The translations under genes were made by a program, and so were the position numbers. This document shows positions 5,696 to 5,696 of a stretch of DNA of 5,696 nucleotides, one piece after another. Below the pieces are notes generated by a model. It worked only from the letters and a program-made list of their open reading frames with translations, ran no database searches and was not told the DNA's origin. Position 1 is the stretch's first letter. Each line of letters opens with the position of its first letter. This stretch comes from Saprospiraceae bacterium (GTDB taxonomy: Bacteria > Bacteroidota > Bacteroidia > Chitinophagales > Saprospiraceae), in assembly GCA_020850025.1 (NCBI GenBank), contig JADZFI010000491.1, positions 1-5,696 on the forward strand, in the 5' to 3' direction.

Positions 5696-5696
5696 C

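Overview
The window looks like an ordinary stretch of chromosome from a free-living Bacteroidota bacterium, possibly of the Saprospiria/Cytophagia/Chitinophagia type. This rests on the protein families present (a fused PlsC/GNAT lipid acyltransferase, a DPP5-like S9 peptidase and a long-type SNF2 helicase), on start codons without Shine-Dalgarno sequences, on a TAnnTTTG-type promoter box, and on a roughly 50% G+C composition judged by eye. Genus-level placement is not possible from what is visible.

Layout: (1) <2-1123 (+) is the 3' part of a membrane-lipid acyltransferase whose C-terminal GNAT half is complete; the gene begins outside the window. (2) 1128-2078 (-) is a complete prokaryotic pentameric ligand-gated ion channel, a bacterial relative of nicotinic/GABA receptors. 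(3) 2079-2212 is an intergenic region filled mainly by a very long, near-perfect hairpin (2124-2199) flanked by two exact 10-bp direct repeats; it looks like a small dispersed repeat or MITE-like element. (4) 2213-4231 (-) is a secreted S9 serine peptidase with a beta-propeller and an intact catalytic triad. (5) 4232-4346 is a divergent promoter region. (6) 4347-4991 (+) is a small aquaporin-family channel in which the selectivity-filter arginine is replaced by leucine. (7) 4988->5696 (-) is the 3' part of a SNF2-family helicase gene that continues past the window edge.

The peptidase and the ion channel share a strand, but the hairpin and a separate candidate promoter argue against a simple operon. 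The peptidase and aquaporin genes are divergent. Both convergent gene pairs are packed end to end: a 4-bp gap at 1124-1127, and a 4-bp overlap at 4988-4991 in which both stop codons lie in one TTAA. No pathway obviously ties the five genes together. Three of them (lipid acyltransferase, ion channel, aquaporin) concern the cell envelope or membrane, and the peptidase acts in the periplasm.

No rRNA, tRNA, CRISPR array, transposase or prophage gene was seen, and no gene-free stretch exceeds 134 bp. I did not find a clearly new multi-gene system. The points most worth following are the ion channel's unusual pore, the arginine-less aquaporin filter, and the hairpin element beside the channel's promoter.
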